Of a stretch of DNA of 64,000 bases, positions 39,806-51,091 are shown in pieces. The notes beneath the pieces are model-generated. The model searched no databases, was not told the DNA's origin, and was given only the letters and a program-made list of their open reading frames with translations. Source of the DNA: Galerina marginata (lineage: Eukaryota; Basidiomycota; Agaricomycetes; Agaricales; Galerinaceae). Both the position numbers and the translations under genes were made by a program. Within the stretch, counting starts at the first letter, position 1, and every line of letters begins with the position of its first letter. The stretch covers positions 186,001 to 250,000 of the forward strand of contig JAECYW010000022.1 of assembly GCA_023014335.1 (NCBI GenBank), given 5' to 3'.

Positions 39806-40724
39806 TGCCGAGTGAGTAGATGTGTAGATAGCTTGCTGGTGTTTCTTTGAGGGCAATTTTTAGGAAGGTTAGGGAGCCAGTTTATGGATGGCCATAGCTC
39901 TTTGTGACAAGAAGGACCCCTGGCTTGGTAAAAAGAATGCCATGCAAAATTCCAATTGGAGATCTCAGAAGCTGCGGGCTCGAAAGTCTTCTGAATTTCT
40001 TTTACACGATGCAGATTAAATCCTTTGTCATTGACAATATAGGCCCTCCCAGCGTCGCCGAGGCCTTAACAGAAAGAGAACGAAGACAAAGGAGTGTCGA
40101 AACTTACAAAGTAAACAGCAGGAGAAATTGGTTATGTCGAAAGGATCTCATGCAAAATTCCTTTTGGAGGTCAAAGAAGTTACGAACCCAGAATCGAATC
40201 CAATGCCTTGCGATTGTCTTTGACACGATGCAGTCAATGCCAGTCGGCAATGTCAGTCATGGGATCAAGTCCTTTGTCAATACGGGGCCATGCCAGCGTC
40301 GCGAGGCTTGAAAGAAAGAGACCAAAGACAAAGTATGTAATGCCGAACTTTAAAAAGCAAAGAACAGGACACCCTGGCTAGGTCGAAAGGATCTCTTGCA
40401 AAATTCCTATTGGAAATCGCAGAAGCGCAGGTCTTGCGAATGTCTTTAATATGATACAGATCTGGATCAAGTCCTTTGCCAATACACAGCCATGCCAGCA
40501 TTTCCGAGGCTTTGAAAGAAGAGAACGAAGACAAAGGAATGTCGAAAACGACAAAGCAAACGGCAGGAGCAAAACAGGAGTCCAGCGGCTTCACAGCTTG
40601 AACCATTGAACCAAATATTGGGCAACAACCTCCGGCTCCTAAAATAGCTTCCAGAAGTAATCCTGATTGCTCTCTCATCTCTCGCACATTCCAAGTTGTT
40701 TGTATCGCTGAATCTTTGCCCGAT
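39806..40724. repeat. three-unit imperfect tandem repeat upstream of ERV2-like gene
   Basis: Within 39920-40570 three head-to-tail units of about 210-245 bases share the anchors GCAAAATTCC (at 39944, 40152, 40398), ATCAAGTCCTTTGTCAATAC-like text (near 40015, 40262, 40468), GCCATGCCAGCGTCG and AGAGAACGAAGACAAAG. Units differ by substitutions and indels. A 181-codon minus-strand frame (40277-40822) crosses units 2-3 but has no domain, so I treat the array as non-coding. The remainder of this interval is the 5' flank of the oxidase gene. Confidence 0.75.
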
Positions 40725-41715
40725 ATGATTTCTAGATTTGCGAAATCATTAATGCTTGTGATATTTGCTATGGTGAGTAAATGGCTGACCCTCAAATTCA
40801 TGTTCAACATCTCACTTGCCACTCAATAGTTCGCATTAACAATGATTGCTTTAGTACACCCACCTTCGAGATCATACATCGACCCTTGGACAGGACAACT
40901 CTTTGGCGAAGGTGGGGTGGAGAAGATGCTGCATTCGGAAACAAGTCCAAAGACACCGAAAATTAAGGGTGTTGAGGGCGGTGTCATTATGGGGAAGTTG
41001 GGAAATGCAACGGCGAAGTGCGTCACTACTTTTGTCTCTGTCGTGAGTTTCTAACCACGAAGATGTGTTATGCTTTAGAGCCGCTCTTGGTCGCGCTACC
41101 TGGAAACTTTTGTAAGCTCGCTGTCAGGTCTACATTCACTGAGCGACAAGCTGACATCCACGTAGACATACCATGACTCTACGATACCCTGAAGTTTGTC
41201 CATCTCCCTTATCAATGGGCAACTACTTATGTACCATCTGTGAAGCACCCCACACCAGACGAACGTGAAGCGCTCAATTCATACTTTCATCTGAGCTCAA
41301 GACTATACCCGTGCGGGGAATGCGCTGCAGAATTCCAGCTATTGCTGAAGAAATTCCCACCTCAGGTGTGTACAGATCTTAGTAACCTGCTATTCTCTGA
41401 CACCTGCTCCTTAGACTTCTTCTCGACGCGCAGCTTCTTTATGGTCGGACTTGACATATCACTTTTCTCAGCTTATCTTGCTAATTAACACTCTCTAGGT
41501 TATGCGCTCTTCACAACCAGGTTAATGAGCGGTTACAGAAACCAGAATTCGACTGCGCCCATCTGAGCGACGAATACGACTGTGGTTGTGGAGACGAACC
41601 TGCCGACGACAAGGCAGAGTCAAAGGCTACGGAGAAAGTCGACCCCATGGACTTGGAGGACGACTTGAGTAGAGACGAGCTGACTGGAATTGACATGATA
41701 CGAGGTGGACGATGA
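40725..41715 (+). CDS. ERV2: FAD-linked sulfhydryl oxidase, ERV2-like
   Basis: The seven exons are 40725-40772, 40830-41017, 41079-41111, 41166-41193, 41246-41365, 41415-41443 and 41499-41715, giving 220 residues. Joining exons 1 and 2 makes a signal anchor (SLMLVIFAMFALTMIALV). The Erv/ALR core follows: ALGRATWKLLHTMTLRYPE, then the redox pair YPCGECAAEF (C122, C125), then LCALHNQVN with a conserved FDCAHL and YDCGCG. The signal anchor favours the ER enzyme Erv2, which makes disulfides and passes electrons to oxygen, over mitochondrial Erv1. The C-terminus is acidic. Two exons are under 35 bases. Confidence 0.9.
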
Positions 41716-42200
41716 AGGGTTTGCTTTCTTGGATCTGCCAATAATTGGCTGGGACGATCACTCTCATAAATTATCATTTGGATTATTGCACAACATGTAC
41801 TACCACATTATCTATATTACCATAGTTTTTGGAATACGCCTGGCTAGGCTGCAAATACACGGGCGACTGAGGGACAAGTCTTCCTCCTCTGCATTTCCCT
41901 CATGTTTGGACCTTTCGCACCAATTACGTTTTCCACCCTTGGTTTCAACCACGACCCACGGTTCACTATTTCGCGCTTTGTTCTTCCCAACTCGCCACGA
42001 CGTCTCTCTCGCCCAGTCCGCTCCGATGCCTTTCAAGGCTGTCATATCCCAGGAGTGTCCGCCCACATGATATAACACGCAAGAATAGCATCCTTGCGTG
42101 TGCATCGGTTCTTACGGACCGTCTCAACGCGTCTGGTGCCCATGTTCAAGGTCAAGTTCGCCTGAGTCATCGTCCTCCACATTCCTTGTCCCGAAGTATC
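41716..42200. other. intergenic, no gene seen
   Basis: The 3' flank of the ERV2-like gene and the promoter of the peptidase gene. Short frames here have no support. Confidence 0.5.
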
Positions 42201-44342
42201 ATGACATCCGCTCAAAATGATATCCCTTCGACGAGCGCCATCGACCACGAGTCGTATATCATCAAAGGTGACGGCCACTTGTACCCTTTCTACAGATTAG
42301 CCTACTTACCATAGGTCATCTACATCGCCAGATGGTTTAAAAGTCGTTGAACGCTTCTTCTCTGTTCCGCTCGATTACGCCAATCCGGAAGGCCAGAAGA
42401 TTCGTATCTTCGCGAGGCACATTATACCCAAAGCCAAGGCAGAGAAGCCAGAGGACGAGGCGAAGCTACCGTTCTGTAAGGTCCTTTTGGTCCGATTATA
42501 GTTCCGAGCTCATCGGTGATTTTTTGGATTATTAGTGTTGTACCTGCAAGGTACCCAAAGCTCATATCTTACCATGACTGGGCAGGCTTTTTAAAGAAAT
42601 ACTTCCAGGTGGTCCGGGATTCGAAGTCAGCCTTCCATCAAGTCGTGGCTATGCAGGAGAGGTAAGGTACGGCCGACTCGCTATGAGCATATATTTAACG
42701 TTTATCCAGCTGCACACGAAAGGATATCAGGTATACCAGCCTTCCAGGCGTTACTTATTTCCAGTAAAAAAATACTCGTACCCAATTTCGCCTAGACTTT
42801 GTGGCTTGATCAAAGAGGAACTGGGTTGAGCACCCCACTGTCTCCAGAAACGCTCCCAGAGAACGTGAAAACGGACGAGGAAATCGCACAATACCTAAAG
42901 TATTTCCGCGCCGACAGCATTGGTATGATATCGCCGCCTACTACACCTTTCCCTAGATGCTAATAAACTCTACGTCTGTGTATCTGATAGTTAAAGACTG
43001 CGAATTCATCCGCATGGCCCTCCTGGGCAATCGAGAGTCCCCGGAAGACCAAAAATGGACTCTGATGGGACAAAGCTTTGGCGGATTCTGCGCAATCACA
43101 TATTTATCTTTCTACCCTTGGGGCATCAAAGAGGTGTTTATCACTGGGGGTCTTGCTCCTTTGGTCGATCAGCCTGATGTTGTGTACGAAGCCTTAACTC
43201 GTGGGTTGCGTCACTTATATGGTCGAGGCTCTGTCAAAATGGTTAATTGATCCATCACCACAGGCCAGGTGGTGAAGCGGAATGAGGTATATTATAAAAA
43301 ATATCCCCAGGATATTAAACGAGTTCGTAATCTAAACCTGTTATTCCGATCTCGCTGACGGCATTCGCAGGTTCGAAATATTCTAGCCTACCTTGATTCG
43401 AATCAAGTCACGTTGCCTAGTGGCGGACACTTGACTCCAAGTCGGTGGTTACAGGTGGGCATGACTTTCGGAAGGCATGGTAAGTGGCCCCACAAAGTCT
43501 TTATGAACTATTCATAAACTAACTCATAACCAGGTGGAATTGACAGTATTCATCGTCAGTTTCCTCAAGTGTAACCTCCTCGACGAATGCTGGCTTATCC
43601 TTTTCACCGAAGAACTTGTTTTCCGTGCTTCAAACGACCTTGCTCTTTTCAACAAACTATCCTATAAAGTTCTCCAGATCTTCGACCACCAACAATTTGA
43701 CGGAAATCCTCTGTATGCGATTTTGCATGAACCGCTATACTGCCAAGGGTAAGTGATCTTCGGTTTATATCCATTTCGTCATGTTTGACCATCTCATCAT
43801 GGCAGAAAAGCAGCTAACTGGTCCGCAGCTCGTGTCATTCAACAACATGACCAGTTCTCCTGGCAAAAAATGAAAGCTCAAGCTGATACCGCTCCAGTTT
43901 ATTTCACCGGCGAGATGGTAATATATAATTACATATTTCTTGACGCATTATGCAAGATCTCTGACATGTTTGGCAGATCTTCCCTGACATGTTCGATGAC
44001 TATGCCAATCTCCGTCCATGGAAAGGCGCCGCAGAAATTCTCGCGAGAGACGCATCCTGGCCCCCCGTCTACGACCTTGAACAACTGGCAAAGAACGAAG
44101 TCAAGGTTTCTGCAGTCACGTATACACCATCCTGTTAAATTCTTTTCTTAAATGATTCTTACTCTTTTGATAGATATTTCAACGACATGTTTGTTGAATT
44201 CAACTTCGCCCAACAAACTGCAGCAAAGATTAAAAACACGGAGCAATATATCACCAACCAACTAGTTCACGACGGTATTCACGAGGACGCGGGCGATGTC
44301 ATGAAGAAGCTTTTCAAGATTTCTAAGCGCGAGTTTGACTGA
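42201..44342 (+). CDS. prolyl aminopeptidase-like alpha/beta hydrolase (family S33)
   Basis: Many short exons read in order. They give ERFFSVPLDYANPEGQKIRIF, LLYLQGGPGFEVSLPSS (oxyanion HGG-type motif), TLWLDQRGTGLSTPLS, then the nucleophile elbow WTLMGQSFGGFCAI with the catalytic serine. Later come FPDMFDDYANLRPWKGAAE and the histidine region QLVHDGIHEDAGDV. The order matches fungal prolyl aminopeptidases, which release N-terminal proline from peptides. The first intron is least certain: a GTATAT donor within the codon after DHES best keeps the frame into SSTSPDGLKVVERFF. It could act with the OPT transporter in peptide use, though the two are not adjacent. Confidence 0.85.
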
Positions 44343-44724
44343 TTTCTGCCGAATCGGTATTTTAGGGTTGAGTACGTCTTGGCATTTCCGAGATGTCCCC
44401 AAAAATTCTACTCATGTCATGAATCTGCAGACCTTTATCCGTCGTTATTCATATCCATCTACTTGTGTTCATCTTGACAGCCAAATGGAACATGTGAAGG
44501 ACCCATGACCTCTCATCGATATTGCCTTTGACAAGTCGATGAGTGTATTCTTCCGCCTGACTTTCAACTCGCAAGCAATAGTTGTCAATAGTCTAAGGTT
44601 TGGCTTCCGAAGTTAGACGGCCGTATTGTTCTGAATTCCTGGGGCATAAGTGTGCTTCTCTAACCTAATTCCTAATTCTCGAACCTGGCAGCCCGATGCG
44701 GAGTTGACTCGGGGTCTTGTGTTC

Positions 44725-44732
44725 TATAAAAT
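44725..44732 (+). promoter_or_regulatory. TATA box of the small secreted peptide gene
   Basis: TATAAAAT lies 127 bases upstream of the ATG at 44852, after CTTGTGTTC. The long interval would include a leader with possible intron. Confidence 0.4.
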
Positions 44733-44851
44733 CAAACCTCAGCATCGCTCTATGCACGAGCAGCACAGCACGTTCATCTCAACGTGAGCACCATGTCTGT
44801 TCCGAGGGATCCCTTGTTCACTGTCGTTGTCACCGATTCTTACAGAATAAC

Positions 44852-45028
44852 ATGAAGACAAGTTGGACAGCATTGTTCATCAGTGTATCGCTCTCGATGT
44901 CCGGCGTAAATGCAATTCCAACGACGGAATCTTGTGCGAAGCTGTGCCTACCTGGGCCGCCACCATGCCCATTCCCTCAGACACTGGGAGGGACTCCAGG
45001 ATGTTACACCTGCTGCACGACGAAGTAG
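44852..45028 (+). CDS. tiny cysteine-rich secreted peptide
   Basis: A single exon of 58 residues. Residues 1-21 form a signal peptide ending SGVNA. The mature 37 residues contain six cysteines (28, 32, 39, 51, 54, 55) in the pattern C-x3-C-x6-C-x11-C-x2-CC, with a Pro-rich loop (LPGPPPC) and a final TCCTTK. This is the profile of small secreted proteins that mushrooms release during host or substrate colonisation and fruiting. I do not recognise a named family. The ATG chosen is the one giving the signal peptide. Upstream frames are shadows. Confidence 0.65.
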   Translation: MKTSWTALFISVSLSMSGVNAIPTTESCAKLCLPGPPPCPFPQTLGGTPGCYTCCTTK

Positions 45029-45249
45029 CTCGAAAGGCTGTAGGTTAAACGCCTAAATCAAGCTTTAAGGTCTAACATTATACATCGAAGTAGCCCTCGT
45101 CACCGTAAATTGATCACCAGGCTCAACAAACCACATAATAAACGAAGTTTTGGATATCAAGAACACGGACTGGACTGTTCAAATCTGCAAAAAAACGGGG
45201 CAACATTATCAACCAAGTTCATAAGAATAACAATGAGAATGACCGACTC

Positions 45250-47211
45250 TCAAGGTGACATTGAAACATGTACATTGAAATTATACACCCCAGGCCGGCT
45301 CTCGAATCTATAGCCCACTGGGATGCATTCCACCACAGTCTTGTTGTTGCGAAGCAAGGAGACCTTCATACCCGCATTCGGCTTAAGCGGGAAAGAGAGT
45401 TTACTGACACCAACTTCCACATAGACGTTTTGTTTTTCTGTTGTGTCTTCACTCGTAAAAAACGCAATGGTGGATGGGGCTGTGGCAAAGACAACCACCC
45501 ACGCAGCATCATCGGTCTGAGAAATGAACCCATTAGAAACCTGGATATATGTTTGGACACAACAGACCAATTCCCAATTATTTGGACGAGGGGCTTTATC
45601 TGCGGCTTGGGCGTCCTTAGGATGCGGGCGGGCCCACATGAATATCCTGTCCTTCGTTATAGTGGGATATATTCCCATCTGGAATGCCTTGGCATAATAT
45701 CGGTTCAAAGTAAGCCAAGCTTCGTGAGGATATCCGTCAACCCAGGCTTGTGAATTGGGTTGAGCGCCCTACAGCTCATGTCAGAGGAAAGAAGAGTATC
45801 TTTGAAGATGTCAAGCGTACTCTAATGGGTCCGATATAATGAGATTCTCCGTAGTCTTTTGGGCAGTTCAGGACATTGAAGGCTTGGTGAGTTAAAGGCT
45901 TACCGTTCCATGATATTATTTGAGCGATGTCAATCTGGTCCCTCATAGATATTAATTGTTCCCATCGCCTGACAAAGAGCCAGTCGTCTCCGCGATAGAT
46001 CCACTGCAGTGGCCATGAAATAAATGGAACGAAGAAGCCATATTCAACTTACATTCTTGTTCCAGCTGTCGGGTCCATAATGCTAAGGGAATGGCATTAG
46101 GAAATGTGCATCAAACGGCGACGTAAAACAAACCGTAAAGAACCAGGGAGAGACAGCAGCCATAAAAGTACGGCCGTTGGTGAGGTTTTGGATATGAATT
46201 AAATCGGAATCCAAAGCAGCGTTCACAATTTGAGAACGGGGCATGCCAGCTTTGAGGTGCAAAGGCCACCCTCCATTCCACTTGACAACACAGTGAGCCT
46301 TTTTCTCCATTGAACGGTCATTACTGGAATCTGACGTACGTTAAAGGCACCATCTATGGCAGAAATGCTCGGATAGCAGGCGGGATCGATGAAGAAAGAT
46401 GGTACAAAATAAATCTAATTTGTGGGCAATCATGATAGGTAGTACACCAGAATGTAACTTACCGGAACAATTTTGTTCAACTCGAATTTCAGATGAGCCC
46501 ATCCACTTTCCATGTTGCCTTGCCCGAACGTACAGTTTTCGCCAGAAAAAGTGGATACGACGACACCACCGGTGCGTGGATGCCTGAACATTCGAGGGTC
46601 ACGAGCATAAGGACCTAGATAATTGCGGAAAAACTGAATGTCGTCGGCTGCGTTACCTGGAATTGAGCTACAGATGTTGACTCAGGACAAACCCCAAGGG
46701 AAGTACGCGGTCAAGTACGACACCTCATGTCAAAACTGAAAAAGAACTTGAAACTTGTAGAACCCGGAAGGCGTCTAGAGGCTGTAAAACAGTCCGCACA
46801 ACGATGCCTTTGCCAGTCTTCGGCACCGACATTCAACACGAAACCGTCGCTGATAAACCGTTAATTTATTTGAATTAATAGATCAGTGACAGGACGGACA
46901 TATCTTGTGAGGCCGCAAGTCTGATATCTTCATACCAATCGTCGATCGTATACGGCTATGAAATTGATTAAATCCCTCTTGCAGTCTCTCGTAATGGGGC
47001 ACCAACATAAGTGTTTCCAACCATAAAACTGTAAAAATTTGTTTCGATCGACGACTAACCAAGAGAACAACACCCGAACGCACTGAGCAAAGACATGATT
47101 TCTTGCCACTGGCATTCGCGTTGCTACCTCTTCCTCAATCGTCTGGGGACTCGTAAAATCGCCGCTCGGGTTGACTCTGAATCCTTTCGCATGATTTCTA
47201 AAGACAGACAT
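45250..47211 (-). CDS. GH71 alpha-1,3-glucanase (mutanase-like)
   Basis: Exons join as VFAHFMVGNTYPYTIDDWYED, DGFVLNVGAEDWQ, FKFFFSFDMSSIPGN, FFIDPACYPS, WNGGWPLHL, DDWLFVRRWEQLI, IDIAQIISWNDYGESHYIG, and FMWARPHPKDAQAADKAPRP. This is the full GH71 order. The acidic pair in NDYGESHY (D and E three apart) fits the catalytic residues known for fission-yeast Agn1. GH71 enzymes cut alpha-1,3-glucan of fungal walls, during growth, autolysis or attack on other fungi. FMVGNTY is coded by a 22-base microexon. A 51-base intron after WEL has no stop and is in frame. No signal peptide is seen at the N-terminus (MSVFRNHAKGF), so either a further 5' exon is missed or the enzyme is retained in the cell. 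Confidence 0.9.
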
Positions 47212-47783
47212 CTGAGTCGTCCAGGAGGGAATGACTGATCAGATGGATAGAACAAGCTATGTAGCAGTAATTTTCAGAGAGAGATGGGTGGGTATCCCTC
47301 TTTCAAGGCAGTTTTATACAGAGACAGACGGGCGAGCTTTGTCGGTAGGTATGATTTCTAAGAATGATGCTGCCAGAATTAGGAGATTGTGCATGTAGTA
47401 TTCTGAGCGTGGCCCATGAACAAATTCCTTTGATCCACTTGAGAAGTTCAATAACTTCTTAGTAGTTCACCCTTTGTGTCGAACCAATGGACAATTGCGG
47501 CTAGGTGGTGAAACGATGAAAGGTGTTCGAATTCGGCCCTGAAAGCACTTCCTTGTTGACTGTTTGCCGGTCACGAGCCCTAAGTGTTCCGCTGAGCGCT
47601 TCTCTCCTTCACCCGAACCATGCCTATCCTCTCATTATACAAACATGCAGCACAGTTAACTCGGTAAAACCTTTTCACCATTGAAACCGGAAAGTCTTGA
47701 CGATATTCTATCCTGCAGATGATAAATGAAAAAAAATAATGATACATCGTATTGACTTTGCTCTCCGTAGGTGAAGAAATTGG
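47212..47783. other. intergenic, no gene seen
   Basis: The 5' flank of the GH71 gene and 3' flank of PanB. I looked for a 5' signal-peptide exon for the glucanase and saw none. Confidence 0.4.
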
Positions 47784-48836
47784 TCAAGGATGGCTACTGC
47801 CTTCTAGAGCTTCTGTCTCTAGGAACCGCTCCCATTCGTTTTTGTCCATGGAGTAACTTTCTGTCTCCGGGTCAGGGAAAGCGCCTGTTCTGACCGCCTC
47901 TCCGTAGCTTTGAACAGCATTATCCCGCACTTCCTTCAGATTCCCAAAACGTCGGACGAATTTAGCCTTGTGGCCTGACCAAGTTCCCATCACGTCGTCG
48001 TATACCAGGACCTGCAAAGTGCAATGATAAGTTGAGTTCTCTGATCTGACTGATAGCGAGGAAGGTGAAAGTACCTGTCCATTGGTATAAGGCCCAGCTC
48101 CGATCCCGATCGTCGGTATTTTCAAGCGGTCCGTGACATACTTTCCGAGTTCACGAGGAACTGCTTCAACCACGATCGCGAATGCACCTGCTTCTTCCAG
48201 AGCCAAAGCATCCAGTACGACTTTCCTCGCCCCTTCTACACTTCGTCCCTGGACTTTATAACCAGACAAAGCAGCATGTCTCTGCGGCAAGAGACCGACA
48301 TGGGCCATGACTGGAATCCCCACATCCGTCAGCCGGCGCACAACTTCGACGATCTCTCTTCCTCCCTCGAGCTTCACACCTTCCACCCTACCCTCCTGGA
48401 CGAGCCGGACCGCGTTGGCCACAGCGTCGTTTACCGATGTATGATATGAGCCGAACGGCATATCTGCCACAAGGAAAGGATGTGTCGTGCCCCGCGCTAC
48501 TGCCCGCGCGTGATGGATCATCTCCGACAAGGTGAGTTGGGTCGTCGATGCATATCCCAGGCACACCTGTGCCAATGAATCGCCAACGAGGGTGATGTCC
48601 GTGAGGGTCGACGATGAACACCCTAATGCAGATGGGTAGTCATACGCTGTCAACATCGAGATCGGCGTCTTTGAATGGCAGAGAGTTTGCAAGGCCTGGA
48701 TGGTCACCTTTTTGCGAGGGATCGGCGGGGTCGTCGGATCTTTCGATGGAGGTCTGACGCTCATCCATCGGCGCAGTTTGGGTGTGACACGAATGAGGTC
48801 GTGTGATAGATGGCGGTAAGAAAATACGGTCGACAT
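47784..48836 (-). CDS. ECM31: ketopantoate hydroxymethyltransferase (PanB/Ecm31)
   Basis: The two exons are 48836-48075 and 48011-47784, separated by a 63-base intron (48074-48012, GTACTT...TTGCAG) that contains no stop and is in frame. The spliced product has 329 residues. An Arg-rich N-terminus (SHDLIRVTPKLRRWMSVRPP) looks like a mitochondrial presequence. PanB motifs are SMLTAYDYPSAL, VGDSLAQVCLGY, FLVADMPFGSY, GVKLEGG, VMAHVGLLPQ, FAIVVEAVP and IPTIGIGAGPYTNGQVLVYDD. It adds a hydroxymethyl group to 2-oxoisovalerate to make ketopantoate, the first committed step to pantothenate and CoA. Confidence 0.96.
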   Translation of the reverse strand: MSTVFSYRHLSHDLIRVTPKLRRWMSVRPPSKDPTTPPIPRKKVTIQALQTLCHSKTPISMLTAYDYPSALGCSSSTLTDITLVGDSLAQVCLGYASTTQLTLSEMIHHARAVARGTTHPFLVADMPFGSYHTSVNDAVANAVRLVQEGRVEGVKLEGGREIVEVVRRLTDVGIPVMAHVGLLPQRHAALSGYKVQGRSVEGARKVVLDALALEEAGAFAIVVEAVPRELGKYVTDRLKIPTIGIGAGPYTNGQVLSPSSLSVRSENSTYHCTLQVLVYDDVMGTWSGHKAKFVRRFGNLKEVRDNAVQSYGEAVRTGAFPDPETESYSMDKNEWERFLETEALEGSSHP

Positions 48837-49532
48837 TCCAACTTGCCTTGCGTTCGTTGAGGAGTGCCTTTATTGCTAGGTTTTTGATGTTATTGACTTG
48901 CGTTTGCGTCGAGTCAGGAATTTGCCAAATGATCCCCGAGTAAATTCTTCAATAAGGAAAGAACACGACTTTGAAAATTGTTAAGATATGCTGCCCTCCG
49001 AATGGTTCGAGGGCGCTCATGAAATTTTCGGAGGATGATGCAAGCGGAACCAGCCCGGAAAATACCTGAGCACCGGTTAAGGAACTGTTGGTGCCGAAAC
49101 ACATCGGGGAAGGTGGAAAGCCACTGTTATTCCCCACATTCCATGCGCTTCGGACCTCTGCGATGAAGGAATGGTCGGCGGCCCCACCACAGTCATATCA
49201 CACACGATTGAGATGTCGGCTTTCAAGGAACCCGGTGTAACTTTAAGACTGGCTTGGTAACATATTCTCATGTGACCAGACGCGCCGCGTTTCAGGGGCT
49301 ACTGCGCGGGTAGGTGAGTGACAGTAGTAATACACTCAGCTGGGAACTGCAGGACACCATACAGAAAGAATTGGAAGGTAACAAATGCAAAAAGTGACTT
49401 TCCCCCTTAAGCCTCCCACATTCGTTTCCTCGTGGTGTCCTCGTGGCATTAATCCATCGATTCCCAAAGATAGGCGCCGGGATAATCACTCTTCCTCTCT
49501 TGACAACTTAGAGCTCTCTCCGTCTGAACGAA
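48837..49532. other. divergent promoter region
   Basis: It lies between PanB (minus) and BTB gene E (plus) and must hold both promoters. Short minus-strand frames have no support. Confidence 0.5.
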
Positions 49533-50449
49533 ATGGACATCTTTGACTTTCCGGATGACAATGCATTTGGATCGGATCCCATACAAAATGCAAATATCAC
49601 GGAAACTGTGGAGGAACCTACTCTTGAGCGGGATGATGTGTACTATTTCGACGTCATAGTCTTCAAGGTGAGGTTCCAGATGTGATCTTTTTTGACGGAC
49701 TACTCTGAAAACTTCAAAGGTTGAAAATACCCTCTTTCGTGTCCCAAAGAATGGATTCGACGTTCCTGGTAGCTTCTTTGAGACGATGTTTTCGCTCCCA
49801 GGACCCGGAGGAAACGGCGAACAACTCGAAGGCACCGACGACGAACATCCACTATCCCTCGTGGGCATATCCAAAGCACATTTCCGCGGGTTTTTACGAG
49901 TCATGTATCCGTTGTACGTACCTTTAGACACATTTTTTCGGTAGTAGACTTGCTAAAGGGCATTATTAGAAAAGGATCAGCCTTTACATACGGCGAGTGG
50001 CTTGGCGCCTTACATCTCGCCACCCAATGGGATTTCACGGATGTAAGTCCAGTTTCATCATTCTTATAATCAACGTAATCTCGATTATATTCCAGATCAG
50101 AAACAAGTCAATCGAAGCCCTTTCAACACTCATTCGAGAAAAGAGCGCGAGTGAAAAGATTCTCCTTGCTAAGGAATACGGCGTCAAGCAGTGGCTGCTC
50201 GATGGGTGTTCACAACTGGTTACGCAGACAGCAGCTCTCGACCTCGATCAACTTTGCCAGTCTCGGCTCGACGCTTTGACCATTGCGAGGTTGCTCAGTA
50301 TTCGGGAGTCCGTCTATATGCTGAGAGGCCAGAAGCACAATCCCTGTTATTATTGCGAACAAAACATAGGCGCTTATAGTGTCACCGAATCCGACGCACA
50401 AGCGCTAGTTACCCAAAAGTTTGCATCGGATCTGGCGACTATGGCCTAG
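49533..50449 (+). CDS. BTB/POZ-like protein E
   Basis: The exons are 49533-49667, 49720-49913, 49970-50042 and 50096-50449, giving 251 residues. An acidic start (MDIFDFPDDNAFGSD) is followed by YYFDVIVFK and the phase-0 intron to VENTLFRVPKNGFDVPGSFF. FRGFLRVMYPL ends exon 2 at the family's second intron. Then come EWLGALHLATQWDFTDIR, KILLAKEYGVKQWLLDGCSQL and ARLLSIRES. A CYYC pair sits near the C-terminus, related to the larger cysteine clusters of genes F and G. It is the first of three tandem BTB genes in one orientation. Function unknown. Confidence 0.85.
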
Positions 50450-50978
50450 TTTCTATCTTCGATTGTGCGTTTAGGGAGATTTATTAAATTATGTTACATT
50501 CTTACCAGTCATCCCTGACTCGCAGTCTTGATAATTTACACAATCAGCGCCTGTACTGAATGTTAAATCTTCAGCTGATCGGCCTTGGTGACTCGAGTCG
50601 CAGCAAATTTCAGATAACTCCTCAGGCACGTACACTCATCCCTGATAAGGTAAATTTGGCGCCGGAGAGCTCTGTACGCAGGTGAAAAAGGCGTTGAGAG
50701 TCGTCAAAGGGCACTTAGTGTCAATCCATGAAAAGGTATACAATAGGACACCCCAATGACTTTACCTTCAGCTTGGCAGATATTACTACTCGAGCAGATA
50801 TTGGAGGTATTGCTGCATATTTTATTACAGGCCGTGAGGTTCATCCATTAGTTCCTGAACTTTTGCCTCGGCGATTGAGGATGGATGATTGATTGGCCGC
50901 CGATCTGGTCCCTGGACCTAATTCAACCCCGATTTTATAAATGGGGATACCCGTCTCGATCAAAAGTGTTCATGTTTT
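50450..50978. other. intergenic, no gene seen
   Basis: A spacer between tandem BTB genes E and F. It lacks any open frame of note. Confidence 0.5.
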
Positions 50979-51030
50979 CCTCGTGCCATCGATAGTCACT
51001 GCACATATTTAAGCGCCCAAAGTATAAAAA
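50979..51030 (+). promoter_or_regulatory. conserved promoter block of BTB gene F
   Basis: The order CCTCGTG, CATCGATA, ACTGC, TTTAAGCGCCCA, then TATAAAAA (51023-51030), ending 62 bases before the ATG, is repeated upstream of gene G. Conservation in a non-coding stretch suggests a working core promoter with an upstream element. Confidence 0.6.
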
Positions 51031-51091
51031 GTACGTTCTTAACAGTTCGATTCCCACTTTCCTGAGCTCAGGCCCAAATCGCTAGTCGTTG

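Noticed and set aside
39806..40724. CRISPR-like array
   Set aside because: The repeats are long, imperfect and few, in a eukaryotic genome. They are plain tandem duplications.
40277..40822. 181-codon minus-strand frame
   Set aside because: It runs across tandem repeat units 2-3 and into the first exon of the ERV2-like gene; no domain or splice support.
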